Assembly (NCBI GenBank): GCA_030652255.1
Contig: JAUSAZ010000110.1
Coordinates: 1-62,851 of the forward strand
Source of the DNA: Myxococcales bacterium
Lineage (GTDB): Bacteria > Myxococcota_A > Polyangia > Polyangiales > Ga0077539
Reading direction: 5' to 3'
Length of the DNA stretch: 62,851 bases
Shown here: positions 17,181 to 24,836 of the stretch, in pieces
Layout of the letters: each line of letters begins with the position of its first letter
How positions within the stretch are numbered: the first letter of the stretch is position 1
Program-made: the position numbers and the translations under genes
Notes under the pieces: model-generated
What the model saw: only the letters and a program-made list of their open reading frames with translations
Databases searched by the model: none
What the model was told of the DNA's origin: nothing

Positions 17181-18110
17181 ATGAGCAACGACGACGTACG
17201 GAAGACGATCGAAGACACCATCAAGGCCCACCGGGTGGTGCTCTTCATGAAGGGCGCCCGCTTCGCGCCAGCGTGCGGCTTCTCCGCCAGCGTGGTGGGC
17301 CTCCTCGACGGGTTCCTCCCGAGCTACCACACCGTGGACGTGCTCGAAGACCCGGCCATCCGCGACGGGGTGAAGGCCTTCTCGGACTGGCCCACCATCC
17401 CGCAGCTCTACGTCGACGGGCAGTTCATCGGCGGGGCCGACATCGTGAAGGAGCTGCACGCGCGCGGCGAGCTCCAGGCGCTGCTCGGCGCCGAGGCGGT
17501 GGGCCCGAAGCAGCCGACCATGACGGTGAGCGACGACGCCCTGAAGGAGCTGCGCGCCGCGGCGAAGACCATGGGCGCCGACGGCGCCATCATGCGGATG
17601 GAGATCTCGGGCAAGTACGAGCACGACCTGTACTTCGGCGAGCCCATCGCCGGGGACGTGGTGGTCGACCTCGGGGGATTGCCCCTGCACCTCGACGGGG
17701 GCTCGGCCTTCCGCGCCGACGGGGTGCACATCGGCTTCGTCAACGGCCCCAACGGGGCGGGGTTCAAGATCGACAACCCCAACGAGCCGGCGCGGGTGCG
17801 GCAGCTCTCGCCCGCGAAGCTGAAGGAGATGATGGACGCCGGGGAGCGCTTCGAGCTCGTCGACGTGCGCACCCCCGAGGAGTGGGAGCGCGCCAGCATC
17901 CGCGGCGCCCGGCTCCTCGACAGCGACCTCGAGAAGGAACTCCTCGCGATGGAGCGCGCGACCCCGCTGGTGTTCCAGTGCCACCACGGCATCCGCAGCC
18001 TGCAGGCGGCGGAGCAGTTCGTCCGCAAGGGGTTCCGGTACGTGTACAACCTGCAGGGCGGCATCGACGGGTGGAGCGCGAGCGTCGACCCCTCCGTGCC
18101 GCGGTATTGA
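17181..18110 (+). CDS. Monothiol glutaredoxin (CGFS) - A-type-like - rhodanese fusion
   Basis: The 309-residue protein has three domains. The first (residues 1-108) is a Grx4-class monothiol glutaredoxin with the CGFS site at C32-S35 and the WPTIPQLYVDGQFIGG block. The second (about 110-205) resembles A-type Fe-S carriers (DLYFGEPIAGDVVVDLGG, GPNGAGFKIDNPN) but contains no cysteine. The third (about 212-309) is a rhodanese with active-site C267 in FQCHHGIRS. CGFS glutaredoxins bind a bridged 2Fe-2S cluster with glutathione and pair with BolA; the next gene, 13 nt on, is BolA. The fusion likely joins cluster carriage and sulfur chemistry. GAGGAAT lies just before the ATG. Confidence 0.95.
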   Translation: MSNDDVRKTIEDTIKAHRVVLFMKGARFAPACGFSASVVGLLDGFLPSYHTVDVLEDPAIRDGVKAFSDWPTIPQLYVDGQFIGGADIVKELHARGELQALLGAEAVGPKQPTMTVSDDALKELRAAAKTMGADGAIMRMEISGKYEHDLYFGEPIAGDVVVDLGGLPLHLDGGSAFRADGVHIGFVNGPNGAGFKIDNPNEPARVRQLSPAKLKEMMDAGERFELVDVRTPEEWERASIRGARLLDSDLEKELLAMERATPLVFQCHHGIRSLQAAEQFVRKGFRYVYNLQGGIDGWSASVDPSVPRY

Positions 18111-18123
18111 GAGGGAGCGACCG

Positions 18124-18381
18124 ATGTCCAACCACGACACTGATTTCCAGGGCGACGTGCTCACGGCATTACGTGAGTCTGTATTGGCGAAGATCCCCGA
18201 CGCGGTGGTGGAGGTCGCCGGCGGCGGCGGGCACTTCACCCTCTCGGTCGTCTCGCCGGTGTTCGCGGGGCAGTCGATGCTCAACCAGCAGCGGCTGGTG
18301 CTCGGCGCCATCGCCCACCTGATGAAGGGCGACCGCGCGCCGGTCCACGCCGTCGACAAGCTCACCACGAAGACCCCGTAA
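18124..18381 (+). CDS. bolA: BolA-like protein
   Basis: The 85-residue protein matches the BolA fold, with a central VEVAGGGGHFTLSVVSPVFAGQS and the conserved C-terminal helix and strand around LNQQRLVLGAIAHLM, followed by VHAVDKL. BolA proteins bind CGFS glutaredoxins and exchange a 2Fe-2S cluster with them, using a conserved C-terminal histidine. It lies 13 nt downstream of the glutaredoxin fusion on the same strand, with a GAGGGAG ribosome-binding site. The motif pattern is closer to the short BolA2/IbaG type than to long BolA1; this subtype is tentative. Confidence 0.9.
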   Translation: MSNHDTDFQGDVLTALRESVLAKIPDAVVEVAGGGGHFTLSVVSPVFAGQSMLNQQRLVLGAIAHLMKGDRAPVHAVDKLTTKTP

Positions 18382-18436
18382 TTCCCGGGCGATCGCGCCC
18401 CGCGGCGGCCGTCGCGCGCCGGCCGCGCTTTCGTGC

Positions 18437-19705
18437 ATGACGCGCGGGCGCAAGTCCGGCAACTTCCGGCGCGTGGAGCCCGTCGTCGTCGACGAAATCG
18501 ATCTCGCCCAGGACTTCGACGACGTCGCCGAGGAGGCCGCGTCGCGCAGCCTCGCGGCGGCGGTGGCGAAGGCGCACGGGGTCCGGGCCTCGGTCTCCGC
18601 GCGGCGGCTCCTCGAGATCCTGACCGACCCCGACGTCACGCTCGGCGAGCTGAGCCGGACGATCGAGGTCGACAGCTCGCTCGCGGCGCGGGTGCTGCGC
18701 GTCGTCAACTCGTCGGCGTATGGGCTGCGCGTGCGCGTCCGGAAGATCAGCGTCGCGGTGAGCCTGCTCGGGCTGAAGCGGCTCAACGAGATCGCCACCG
18801 CGGCGGCGGTGCTCGACTGGTTCGAGCACGACTCGCAGCGTGCGCCGGAGATCTTCCGGCACTCCTCGGCGACCGCCTCGCTGGCGCGCCACATCGCCAC
18901 GCGAGCGGGCCTGCCCCCGGAGGAGATGTACACGTGCGGGCTGCTGCACGACTACGGCAGGCTGATCATGTTGCAGGCGGGCGGCGAGTCGTACGCGCGA
19001 CTGGTCGACGGGGGGGCGGGGGACGACGACGAGGTGTGCGCGAGGGAGCGCGCGGCCCACGGCTACGACCACGCCATCCTCGGGGCCCGCATGCTCGCCG
19101 AGTGGAACCTCCCGGAGCCCCTGCCCAGCGTCATCTCGCTGCACCATCAGCCCGCGCGGGCGTGGCGGGTGGGCGGCGTGGTCGCGCTGATGGTCGCGGC
19201 GCTGCGACTGGCCGAGCGCCTCGCGCACGAGTTCGACCGCGCGATGCCCATCGACGACGCGTGGGTCGACGGCGTCGCGAGGGACGAGAACGTGCAGCGC
19301 CTCGGGCTCGCGCGGGGAGACCTCCACCGGTTCTGCCTCGACCTCCACCTGACGTGGCTCGAGAGCCAGCAGCCCGTGACCCTCGACGACCCCGACACCG
19401 GGGCCCCGGTGCCTTCGTCGCGGCCCGCCGGTGGCCTCGGGGGGATCGGAGCCGCAGCGGCGGCGCAGGTGGTTGCCCGCGACTGGTGGCGAGCCAAGAG
19501 CGTCGCCGTCGCCGTGGCGCTGGTGAGCCTCGCCGTGGGCTGCGCCGGGGCGGTGGCGCTGCTCAACGGTCGCCCCCTCGATGAGCTCCTGCGCGAATCG
19601 CTGGGCTCGACGAGCCATGCGATCGCGGCCCTGGGGCTCGTCGGGTTGCTGGTCGCGGTGGTCGCGGCGGCACCGGCCGCGCTCTCGGCGGCGAAGCGGC
19701 GGTAG
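18437..19705 (+). CDS. HDOD-domain signalling protein with two C-terminal membrane helices
   Basis: The 422-residue protein carries an HDOD domain at about residues 45-260: VSARRLLEILTDPD, LAARVLRVVNSSAYGLR, KISVAVSLLGLKRLNEI and the HD-like stretch CGLLHDYGRL with YDHAILGARMLAEW. HDOD proteins are scaffolds related to HD phosphohydrolases and act in chemotaxis and stress signalling. Unlike most family members it ends in two hydrophobic helices (about 356-377 and 395-416), so it is probably anchored in the inner membrane by its C-terminus. It begins 55 nt after bolA, possibly in the same transcript. Confidence 0.9.
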   Translation: MTRGRKSGNFRRVEPVVVDEIDLAQDFDDVAEEAASRSLAAAVAKAHGVRASVSARRLLEILTDPDVTLGELSRTIEVDSSLAARVLRVVNSSAYGLRVRVRKISVAVSLLGLKRLNEIATAAAVLDWFEHDSQRAPEIFRHSSATASLARHIATRAGLPPEEMYTCGLLHDYGRLIMLQAGGESYARLVDGGAGDDDEVCARERAAHGYDHAILGARMLAEWNLPEPLPSVISLHHQPARAWRVGGVVALMVAALRLAERLAHEFDRAMPIDDAWVDGVARDENVQRLGLARGDLHRFCLDLHLTWLESQQPVTLDDPDTGAPVPSSRPAGGLGGIGAAAAAQVVARDWWRAKSVAVAVALVSLAVGCAGAVALLNGRPLDELLRESLGSTSHAIAALGLVGLLVAVVAAAPAALSAAKRR

Positions 19706-19791
19706 GGGTCGCCGGAGCGGGCAGGAGATTCGCTCGAATCCACCCACACGCAGCGGGCGCGGGGGAGGGTCCTTTGATAGCGTGCCGCGCC

Positions 19792-20304
19792 ATGGCGAAC
19801 CCCACCGCGATCATGGAAACGTCCCTCGGCAACATCAAGGTCGAGCTCTTCGTCGACCAGATGCCCGTCACCGCCGGCAACTTCGTGAAGCTCGCGAAGT
19901 CGGGCTTCTACGACGGGCTGCATTTCCACCGGGTCATCAACAACTTCATGCTCCAGTTCGGCTGCCCCCACAGCAAGGACCCGAACAGCTCGCGGGCCGG
20001 CACCGGTGACGGCCCCGACGGGACCATCAAGGACGAGCACACCGCGCGGCTCTCCAACGAGCCCGGCACGCTCTCCATGGCCAACACCGGCGCGCCCAAC
20101 AGCGGCTCGTGTCAGTTCTTCATCAACACCGTGCACAACTCCTTCCTCGACTGGTTCTCGCCCGGGGCGTCGAAGCACCCGGTGTTCGGGAAGGTCATCG
20201 AGGGCATGGACGTGGTGAAGAAGATCGAGAAGGGGCCCACGGACGCCAACGACCGGCCGCGCACCCCCGTGAAGATGCTCCGCGTGACGGTGCAGGAGGG
20301 CTGA
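19792..20304 (+). CDS. Cyclophilin-type peptidyl-prolyl cis-trans isomerase
   Basis: A 170-residue bacterial cyclophilin without signal peptide, so cytosolic. It shows ETSLGNIKVELF, FYDGLHFHRVI, FMLQFGCP, LSMANTGAPNSGSCQFFI and the C-terminal HPVFGKVIEGMDVVKKI. The catalytic arginine of the family is in HFHRV, and the Gln of QFFI lies in the proline pocket. It is longer than the minimal bacterial cyclophilin because of an insert around DPNSSRAGTGDGPDG. The ATG at 19792 is preferred over an in-frame TTG at 19774, because the fold starts right after it. Confidence 0.95.
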   Translation: MANPTAIMETSLGNIKVELFVDQMPVTAGNFVKLAKSGFYDGLHFHRVINNFMLQFGCPHSKDPNSSRAGTGDGPDGTIKDEHTARLSNEPGTLSMANTGAPNSGSCQFFINTVHNSFLDWFSPGASKHPVFGKVIEGMDVVKKIEKGPTDANDRPRTPVKMLRVTVQEG

Positions 20305-20402
20305 AACGCCCCCGCGCTCCGTCCCTTCCTCCGCTCCCTCCCTCACCATTCACTTCGATAGACCGATCGCGCGGGACGCGCGTCGACAGCCCCACACAAC
20401 GA

Positions 20403-20443
20403 GGAGCGGCCGGGTCGCCTGAAGGGTTCAGGCGCGCCGCTCC
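20403..20443. promoter_or_regulatory. Nested hairpin between the cyclophilin and VWA genes
   Basis: GGAGCGGC (20403-20410) pairs with GCCGCTCC (20436-20443), and inside it GCCTGAA-GGG-TTCAGGC (20417-20433) forms a second perfect stem. It ends 5 nt before the annotated start of the VWA gene, so it could occlude that start or act as an operator. No U-tract follows, so it is a weak terminator candidate. The rest of the 144-bp gap shows nothing recognisable. Confidence 0.5.
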
Positions 20444-20448
20444 CGACA

Positions 20449-21402
20449 ATGGTGGTCGTGATGGTGCAGTCGCGTATGCGGTGGGTGCGGCGTTTGATGG
20501 TGGGCGTGGCGATGGCGGCGCTGGCGGCGACGTCCCCGGCGAACGCGCAGCGGATCCGTCCGATCGTGGACGCGCAGCAGCAGCACGGGTCGCGGCCGCA
20601 CATCGACGTGGTCTTCGTGCTCGACGCCACCGGGTCGATGGGCGACGAGATCGAGCCCGTGAAGCAGCACATCTGGAACATCGCCAACCAGATCGCCGCG
20701 GGCAATCCCCGCCCCGAGCTGCGGGTGGGCCTGGTGGTCTACCGCGACCGCGGCGACGCGGAGCCCACCCGGATGGTGGCCCTCACGGGTGACCTCGACC
20801 GGATGCACAGCGCGCTCATGGGCGTGACGGCGCAGGGCGGCGGCGACTACCCCGAGGACGTCGACGCGGGCCTGGCGCTCGCCCTGCACGAGATGAACTG
20901 GGGCGAGCGCTCGGCGCGGATGGTGTTCCTTGTGGGCGACGCCCCGGCGCAGCGCTACCCCGAGCACGACCACAACGGGCTCGTGCGCTACGCCGCCGAC
21001 CACCAGATCGAGGTGAGCACCATCGAGTGCAGCGGGCTCGACGCGCGCGGCCGATCGGAGTTCGCGGCGATCGCCCGCCACACGCACGGGATGATGACCG
21101 CGCTCACCTACGCGCAGGACCAGCAGATGGCCGACGGCCGCACGCAGACCATCCTCCGGCAGGGCGGACAGGTCTTCGTCTCCGACCGCCGGCTCACCGA
21201 GGAGGAGCGCAACGAGGGCGCCGACGTGCTCTCGCGCCGCGGCCTCGCGCGCCCGGCCCGCGCCGCCGAGGTCGCCATGGCCGAGGGTGCAGGTCGATCG
21301 GGTCGCGGCGGGGCCCCCGCGCCGGCGGCGACGAACAACATCACCTCGGTGATCACCCGCCGGGTGCAGAGCCGCGCGAGCGCGATGGGCGTCGCGTACT
21401 GA
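20449..21402 (+). CDS. Secreted von Willebrand factor A domain protein
   Basis: The 317-residue protein has a signal peptide (VGVAMAALAATSPANAQ) followed at once by a VWA domain at about residues 48-250. The MIDAS metal-binding motif is DATGSM in place of the usual DxSxS, with LTGD and VGDAPAQRYPEHDHNG completing the metal site region. It ends in an Ala/Gly-rich low-complexity stretch. Such proteins bind partner proteins through the metal ion. Start choice is uncertain: ATG codons at 20449, 20461 and 20476 all keep the signal peptide. It converges on the M15 repeat protein, 8 bp away. Confidence 0.85.
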   Translation: MVVVMVQSRMRWVRRLMVGVAMAALAATSPANAQRIRPIVDAQQQHGSRPHIDVVFVLDATGSMGDEIEPVKQHIWNIANQIAAGNPRPELRVGLVVYRDRGDAEPTRMVALTGDLDRMHSALMGVTAQGGGDYPEDVDAGLALALHEMNWGERSARMVFLVGDAPAQRYPEHDHNGLVRYAADHQIEVSTIECSGLDARGRSEFAAIARHTHGMMTALTYAQDQQMADGRTQTILRQGGQVFVSDRRLTEEERNEGADVLSRRGLARPARAAEVAMAEGAGRSGRGGAPAPAATNNITSVITRRVQSRASAMGVAY

Positions 21403-21410
21403 CCGTCGCC

Positions 21411-23375
21411 CTACGCTGCGCGCGGTCGCCGACGCCGGACGAGCGCGAGGCCCAGGAGCGCGGCGGCCCAGGGCACCGACGCCCGCGGCCCCGGTGAGGC
21501 GCTGCACCCGCCCGGCGGAGCAACCTCGGTGAGCTCCTCCGGCGGCACCTCCAGCTCCGGCCCGTCGTCCTCCGCGGGCGGAACCTCCCCCGGGGGAGGA
21601 TCGCCCTCCGCCCCTCCGTCGCCCTCTCCACCCGCATCGCCCTCTCCACCCGCATCGCCCGGCGCTCCGGCGTCCCCGGGGCCTCCCGGCGCCGGGGCGT
21701 CGCAGGCGTCGCCGAAGCCGTCGCCGTCGGTGTCCCGCTGGTCGACGTTGGCGTCGAAGGGGCAGTTGTCGTCGGCGTTGTTGAGCCCGTCGCCGTCGCC
21801 GTCGAGGTCGCACGCGTCGCCCTCGCCGTCGCCGTCGGTGTCGCGCTGGTCGCCCGCCGCGGTCTCGTCGCAGTTGTCCATCGCGTCGGGCACGCCGTCG
21901 CCGTCGCGGTCGTCGTCGCAGCCGTCGCCGCGCCCGTCGCCGTCGAGGTCGCCCTGCGTGGCGTTGGCCTCGCCGGGGCAGTTGTCCATCGCGTCGGGGG
22001 TGCCGTCGTTGTCGCGGTCGACGTCGCAGAGGTCGCCCACCTGGTCGGCGTCGAGGTCGGCCTGGTCGGGGTTGGCGACGCGCACGCAGTTGTCCACCGA
22101 GTCGAGCGCGCCGTCGCCGTCGCTGTCGTCGCAGGCGTCGCCGCGGCCGTCGCGGTCCTGGTCGTCCTGCGAGCGGTTGGCCACCCCGCGGCAGTTGTCC
22201 GCCGCGTCGGCCACGGTGTCGTTGTCGTCGTCGCCGTCGCACACGTCCCCGCGCCCGTCGCGGTCGCGGTCGGCCTGGTCGCGGTTCTCTCGCAGCGGGC
22301 AGTTGTCCGGCCCGTTGTTCACCCCGTCGCCGTCGCGGTCGTCGTCGCAGACGTCCCCGCGCTCGTCGTCGTCCTGGTCGGCCTGCCCCCGGTTGGCCTC
22401 GCCGGGGCAGTTGTCGCACGCGTCGCCGAGGCGGTCGCGGTCGCCGTCCCGCTGGTCGCGGTTGGCCTGCGCCGGGCAGTTGTCGCAGGTGCCGCCGACG
22501 CCGTCGCGGTCGAGGTCCTGCTGGTCGCGGTTGCTGAGCGACACGCAGTTGTCGCAGGCGTCCCCGACGCCGTCGCGGTCGCGGTCGCGCTGGTCGCGGT
22601 TGCGCGCCGCGTCGCAGTTGTCGCAGGCGTTGCCGATGCCGTCGCGGTCGGTGTCGCGCTGGTCGCGGTTGTCGATGGTGCGGCAGTTGTCGCGCGAGTC
22701 CGGGATGCTGTCGCGGTCGGTGTCCACCACCTGCGCCTGGAACCACGGCGTCCGTCGGTTGCCCCCGTCGAGGGTGAGCTCGACGTGCAGGTGGTCGTGG
22801 TGCGGGTGCGGCCCGCCGTAGGCCCGCGTGTCGGGGCTGGTGCTGGGCGACCAGATCGAGCGGTCCCAGATCACCAGCTGCACCCCGATCTCCTGGGCGT
22901 GCGTGACCAGCCAGTGGGCCACCGGGTCGCCGAGGGTGTTGTCGGCCTGGCCCCCCGCCAGCGGGATGAACACGTCGATGGCCCGCCCGGTGCCATGCAC
23001 CGAGGTCTGGCTGGTGTTCGCCGTGTTGGGGCGACACGAGTATCCCCCGTAGGAGCGCACCTGCCGGAAGTTGCGCCGGAGGTAGTCGCCGACCGCGCGG
23101 GTGCCGGCGAGGAAGCTCCCGCCGCAGTTGCGCCCGCCGTTCCACGCCGGCGCGCCGTTGTAGCCGACGCGCTGCCGCGCCGCGATCGCGCGCACCGACG
23201 CGGGCATCACCCAGCGCCCGGCGACGGCGATGCCCTGGGCGGTGGACAGCGTGCTCGCCTCGTCCCAGTCGTCGTCGTCGCCCTCGACGGGCGCGTACAC
23301 GCAGCTCCCCGCGACGAACGCGGCGACGCAGAGCATGAACCATCGGGCGGTCGGGGCGCGGGGTGCGGTTGTCAC
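21411..23375 (-). CDS. M15-like peptidase domain with eleven thrombospondin type 3 repeats and MYXO-CTERM-like tail
   Basis: The protein of about 654 residues has an N-terminal export signal (WFMLCVAAFVAGSC). A domain at about residues 55-230 carries SVHGTGRAIDVF and HHDHLHVEL, the zinc-ligand spacing of M15 / VanY-type D-Ala-D-Ala peptidases. Eleven calcium-binding type 3 repeats follow (units such as DRDGVGDACDNC), then a Gly/Asp/Pro stalk and a C-terminal GGCSASP plus hydrophobic helix and Arg cluster, as in MYXO-CTERM sorting tails. The GTG at 23375 was chosen because it starts the export signal; an in-frame start at 23444 is possible. It probably works on peptidoglycan at the cell surface. 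Confidence 0.85.
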   Translation of the reverse strand: MTTAPRAPTARWFMLCVAAFVAGSCVYAPVEGDDDDWDEASTLSTAQGIAVAGRWVMPASVRAIAARQRVGYNGAPAWNGGRNCGGSFLAGTRAVGDYLRRNFRQVRSYGGYSCRPNTANTSQTSVHGTGRAIDVFIPLAGGQADNTLGDPVAHWLVTHAQEIGVQLVIWDRSIWSPSTSPDTRAYGGPHPHHDHLHVELTLDGGNRRTPWFQAQVVDTDRDSIPDSRDNCRTIDNRDQRDTDRDGIGNACDNCDAARNRDQRDRDRDGVGDACDNCVSLSNRDQQDLDRDGVGGTCDNCPAQANRDQRDGDRDRLGDACDNCPGEANRGQADQDDDERGDVCDDDRDGDGVNNGPDNCPLRENRDQADRDRDGRGDVCDGDDDNDTVADAADNCRGVANRSQDDQDRDGRGDACDDSDGDGALDSVDNCVRVANPDQADLDADQVGDLCDVDRDNDGTPDAMDNCPGEANATQGDLDGDGRGDGCDDDRDGDGVPDAMDNCDETAAGDQRDTDGDGEGDACDLDGDGDGLNNADDNCPFDANVDQRDTDGDGFGDACDAPAPGGPGDAGAPGDAGGEGDAGGEGDGGAEGDPPPGEVPPAEDDGPELEVPPEELTEVAPPGGCSASPGPRASVPWAAALLGLALVRRRRPRAA

Positions 23376-23443
23376 GGGCCGCGATGATGGACCGTGAGCG
23401 CGTCGGCGGTCCACCCCGAGCGAGCGCCCGAGGGTGACGTCCA

Positions 23444-23462
23444 CCGTGGCAAAACGCCACGG
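23444..23462 (-). terminator. Hairpin downstream of glyA
   Basis: CCGTGGC-AAAAC-GCCACGG forms a perfect 7-bp stem with a 5-nt loop, 24 nt after the glyA stop on the minus strand and ahead of the M15 gene. On the transcribed strand the loop reads GUUUU; no U-tract follows the stem, so it may be a weak terminator or an attenuator between the two genes. Confidence 0.5.
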
Positions 23463-23486
23463 TTCGTAGGGCTTAGGAGTACACGG

Positions 23487-24749
23487 TCAGGTAAGGAGAC
23501 CGGGCGCGGGGTAGTCCGCGAGCAGGCGCTTCACCTCCGCCGCGACCGCCGCGAGGGCGGACTCGTCTTCGGCGCCCTTCACGGCGCGGTCGAACCACCC
23601 GGCGACCATCTCCATGTGCTTCTCGTCGAGGCCGCGGGAGGTGAGCGCCGGGGTGCCGAGCCGCACGCCCGACGGGTCGAAGGGCTTCCGCGGGTCGTAG
23701 GGCACGCTGTTGTAATTGAGCTCGATGCCCGCGAGGTCGAGGGCCTTCGCGGCCTTCTTGCCGGAGATGTTCTGCGCCGTGAGGTCGACCAGCAGCAGGT
23801 GGTTGTCGGTGCCGCCGCTCACCAGCGAGTAGCCCCGGTCGGTCATCGCCGCGGCGAGCGCCTTGGCGTTGGCGACCACCTGGTGGGCGTACGCGCGGAA
23901 GCCCTCCGTCGCGGCCTCCTTCGCGGCCACGGCGATGCCCGCGATGTTGCCCTCGTGGGGGCCCCCCTGGAGCCCCGGGAACACCGCCTTGTCGATGGCC
24001 GCCGCGTGCGCCGCGCCGCACAGGATCATGCCCCCGCGCGGGCCGCGCAGGGTCTTGTGGGTGGTGCTGGTGATGATGTCCGCGTGCCCGACGGGGGAGG
24101 GGTGCGCGCCGCCGACGACGAGGCCCGAGATGTGCGCGATGTCGGCCACGAGGATGGCGCCGACGTCCTTCGCGATGGCCGCGAAGGCGGCGAAGTCCCA
24201 GCTGCGGGGGTACGCCGTGCCGCCGCAGAAGAGCAGCCGCGGGCGGTGCTGCTGCGCGAGGCGGGCGACCTCCTCCATGTCGATGCGGTGGTCGTCGCGG
24301 CGCACCGAGTAGGCGACGCTCTTGAAGTACGAGCCGGTGATGGAGACGCTCCAGCCGTGGGTGAGGTGGCCGCCGTGCGGCAGGCCGAGGCCCATGACGG
24401 TGTCGCCCGGCTTGCAGAAGGCGAAGTACACCGCGAGGTTGGCGGGCGAGCCGGAGTAGGGCTGCACGTTGGCGTGCTCGACGCCGAAGAGGGCCTTGAT
24501 GCGGTCGCGCGCGGCCTCCTCGATGGGGTCGATGAACTGCTGGCCCTCGTAGTAGCGCTTGCGGGGATAGCCCTCGGAGTACTTGTTGTTGAGCGACGAG
24601 CCGCAGGCCTCCTGCACGGCGCGGGAGGCGTAGTTCTCGCTCGGGATCATCCGGAGCTTGTCGCGCTGGCGCTCGTCCTCCGAGCGGATGAGCGACGCGA
24701 TGACCGGGTCGGACTCGGAGAGGGGCGGGTCGTGGAGGGGGTGCGTCAT
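23487..24749 (-). CDS. glyA: Serine hydroxymethyltransferase
   Basis: The 420-residue enzyme interconverts serine and glycine with tetrahydrofolate and feeds one-carbon metabolism. Clear motifs are MIPSENYAS, NKYSEGYPRKRYYEGQ, the PLP-binding lysine K232 in STTHKTLRGPRGG, VFPGLQGGPHEGNIAGIAVA and LGTPALTSRGL. Length is typical of bacterial GlyA. The ATG at 24749 fits the family's start. It lies 87 bp downstream of the surface operon on the same strand and is probably expressed independently. Confidence 0.97.
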   Translation of the reverse strand: MTHPLHDPPLSESDPVIASLIRSEDERQRDKLRMIPSENYASRAVQEACGSSLNNKYSEGYPRKRYYEGQQFIDPIEEAARDRIKALFGVEHANVQPYSGSPANLAVYFAFCKPGDTVMGLGLPHGGHLTHGWSVSITGSYFKSVAYSVRRDDHRIDMEEVARLAQQHRPRLLFCGGTAYPRSWDFAAFAAIAKDVGAILVADIAHISGLVVGGAHPSPVGHADIITSTTHKTLRGPRGGMILCGAAHAAAIDKAVFPGLQGGPHEGNIAGIAVAAKEAATEGFRAYAHQVVANAKALAAAMTDRGYSLVSGGTDNHLLLVDLTAQNISGKKAAKALDLAGIELNYNSVPYDPRKPFDPSGVRLGTPALTSRGLDEKHMEMVAGWFDRAVKGAEDESALAAVAAEVKRLLADYPAPGLLT

Positions 24750-24836
24750 GGCGGGTCGTGGGCTCCTTCGTGGGGGCGCGGATTGTCGTGGGTCGCCGGG
24801 GTCGGCACAAGCGCTCCCCCGGTGTGTGTGGATGGA

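Noticed and set aside
21720..22730. CRISPR-like or tandem DNA array because of regular CAGTTGTC blocks
   Set aside because: The periodicity is in frame and is fully explained by the thrombospondin type 3 repeats of the encoded protein.
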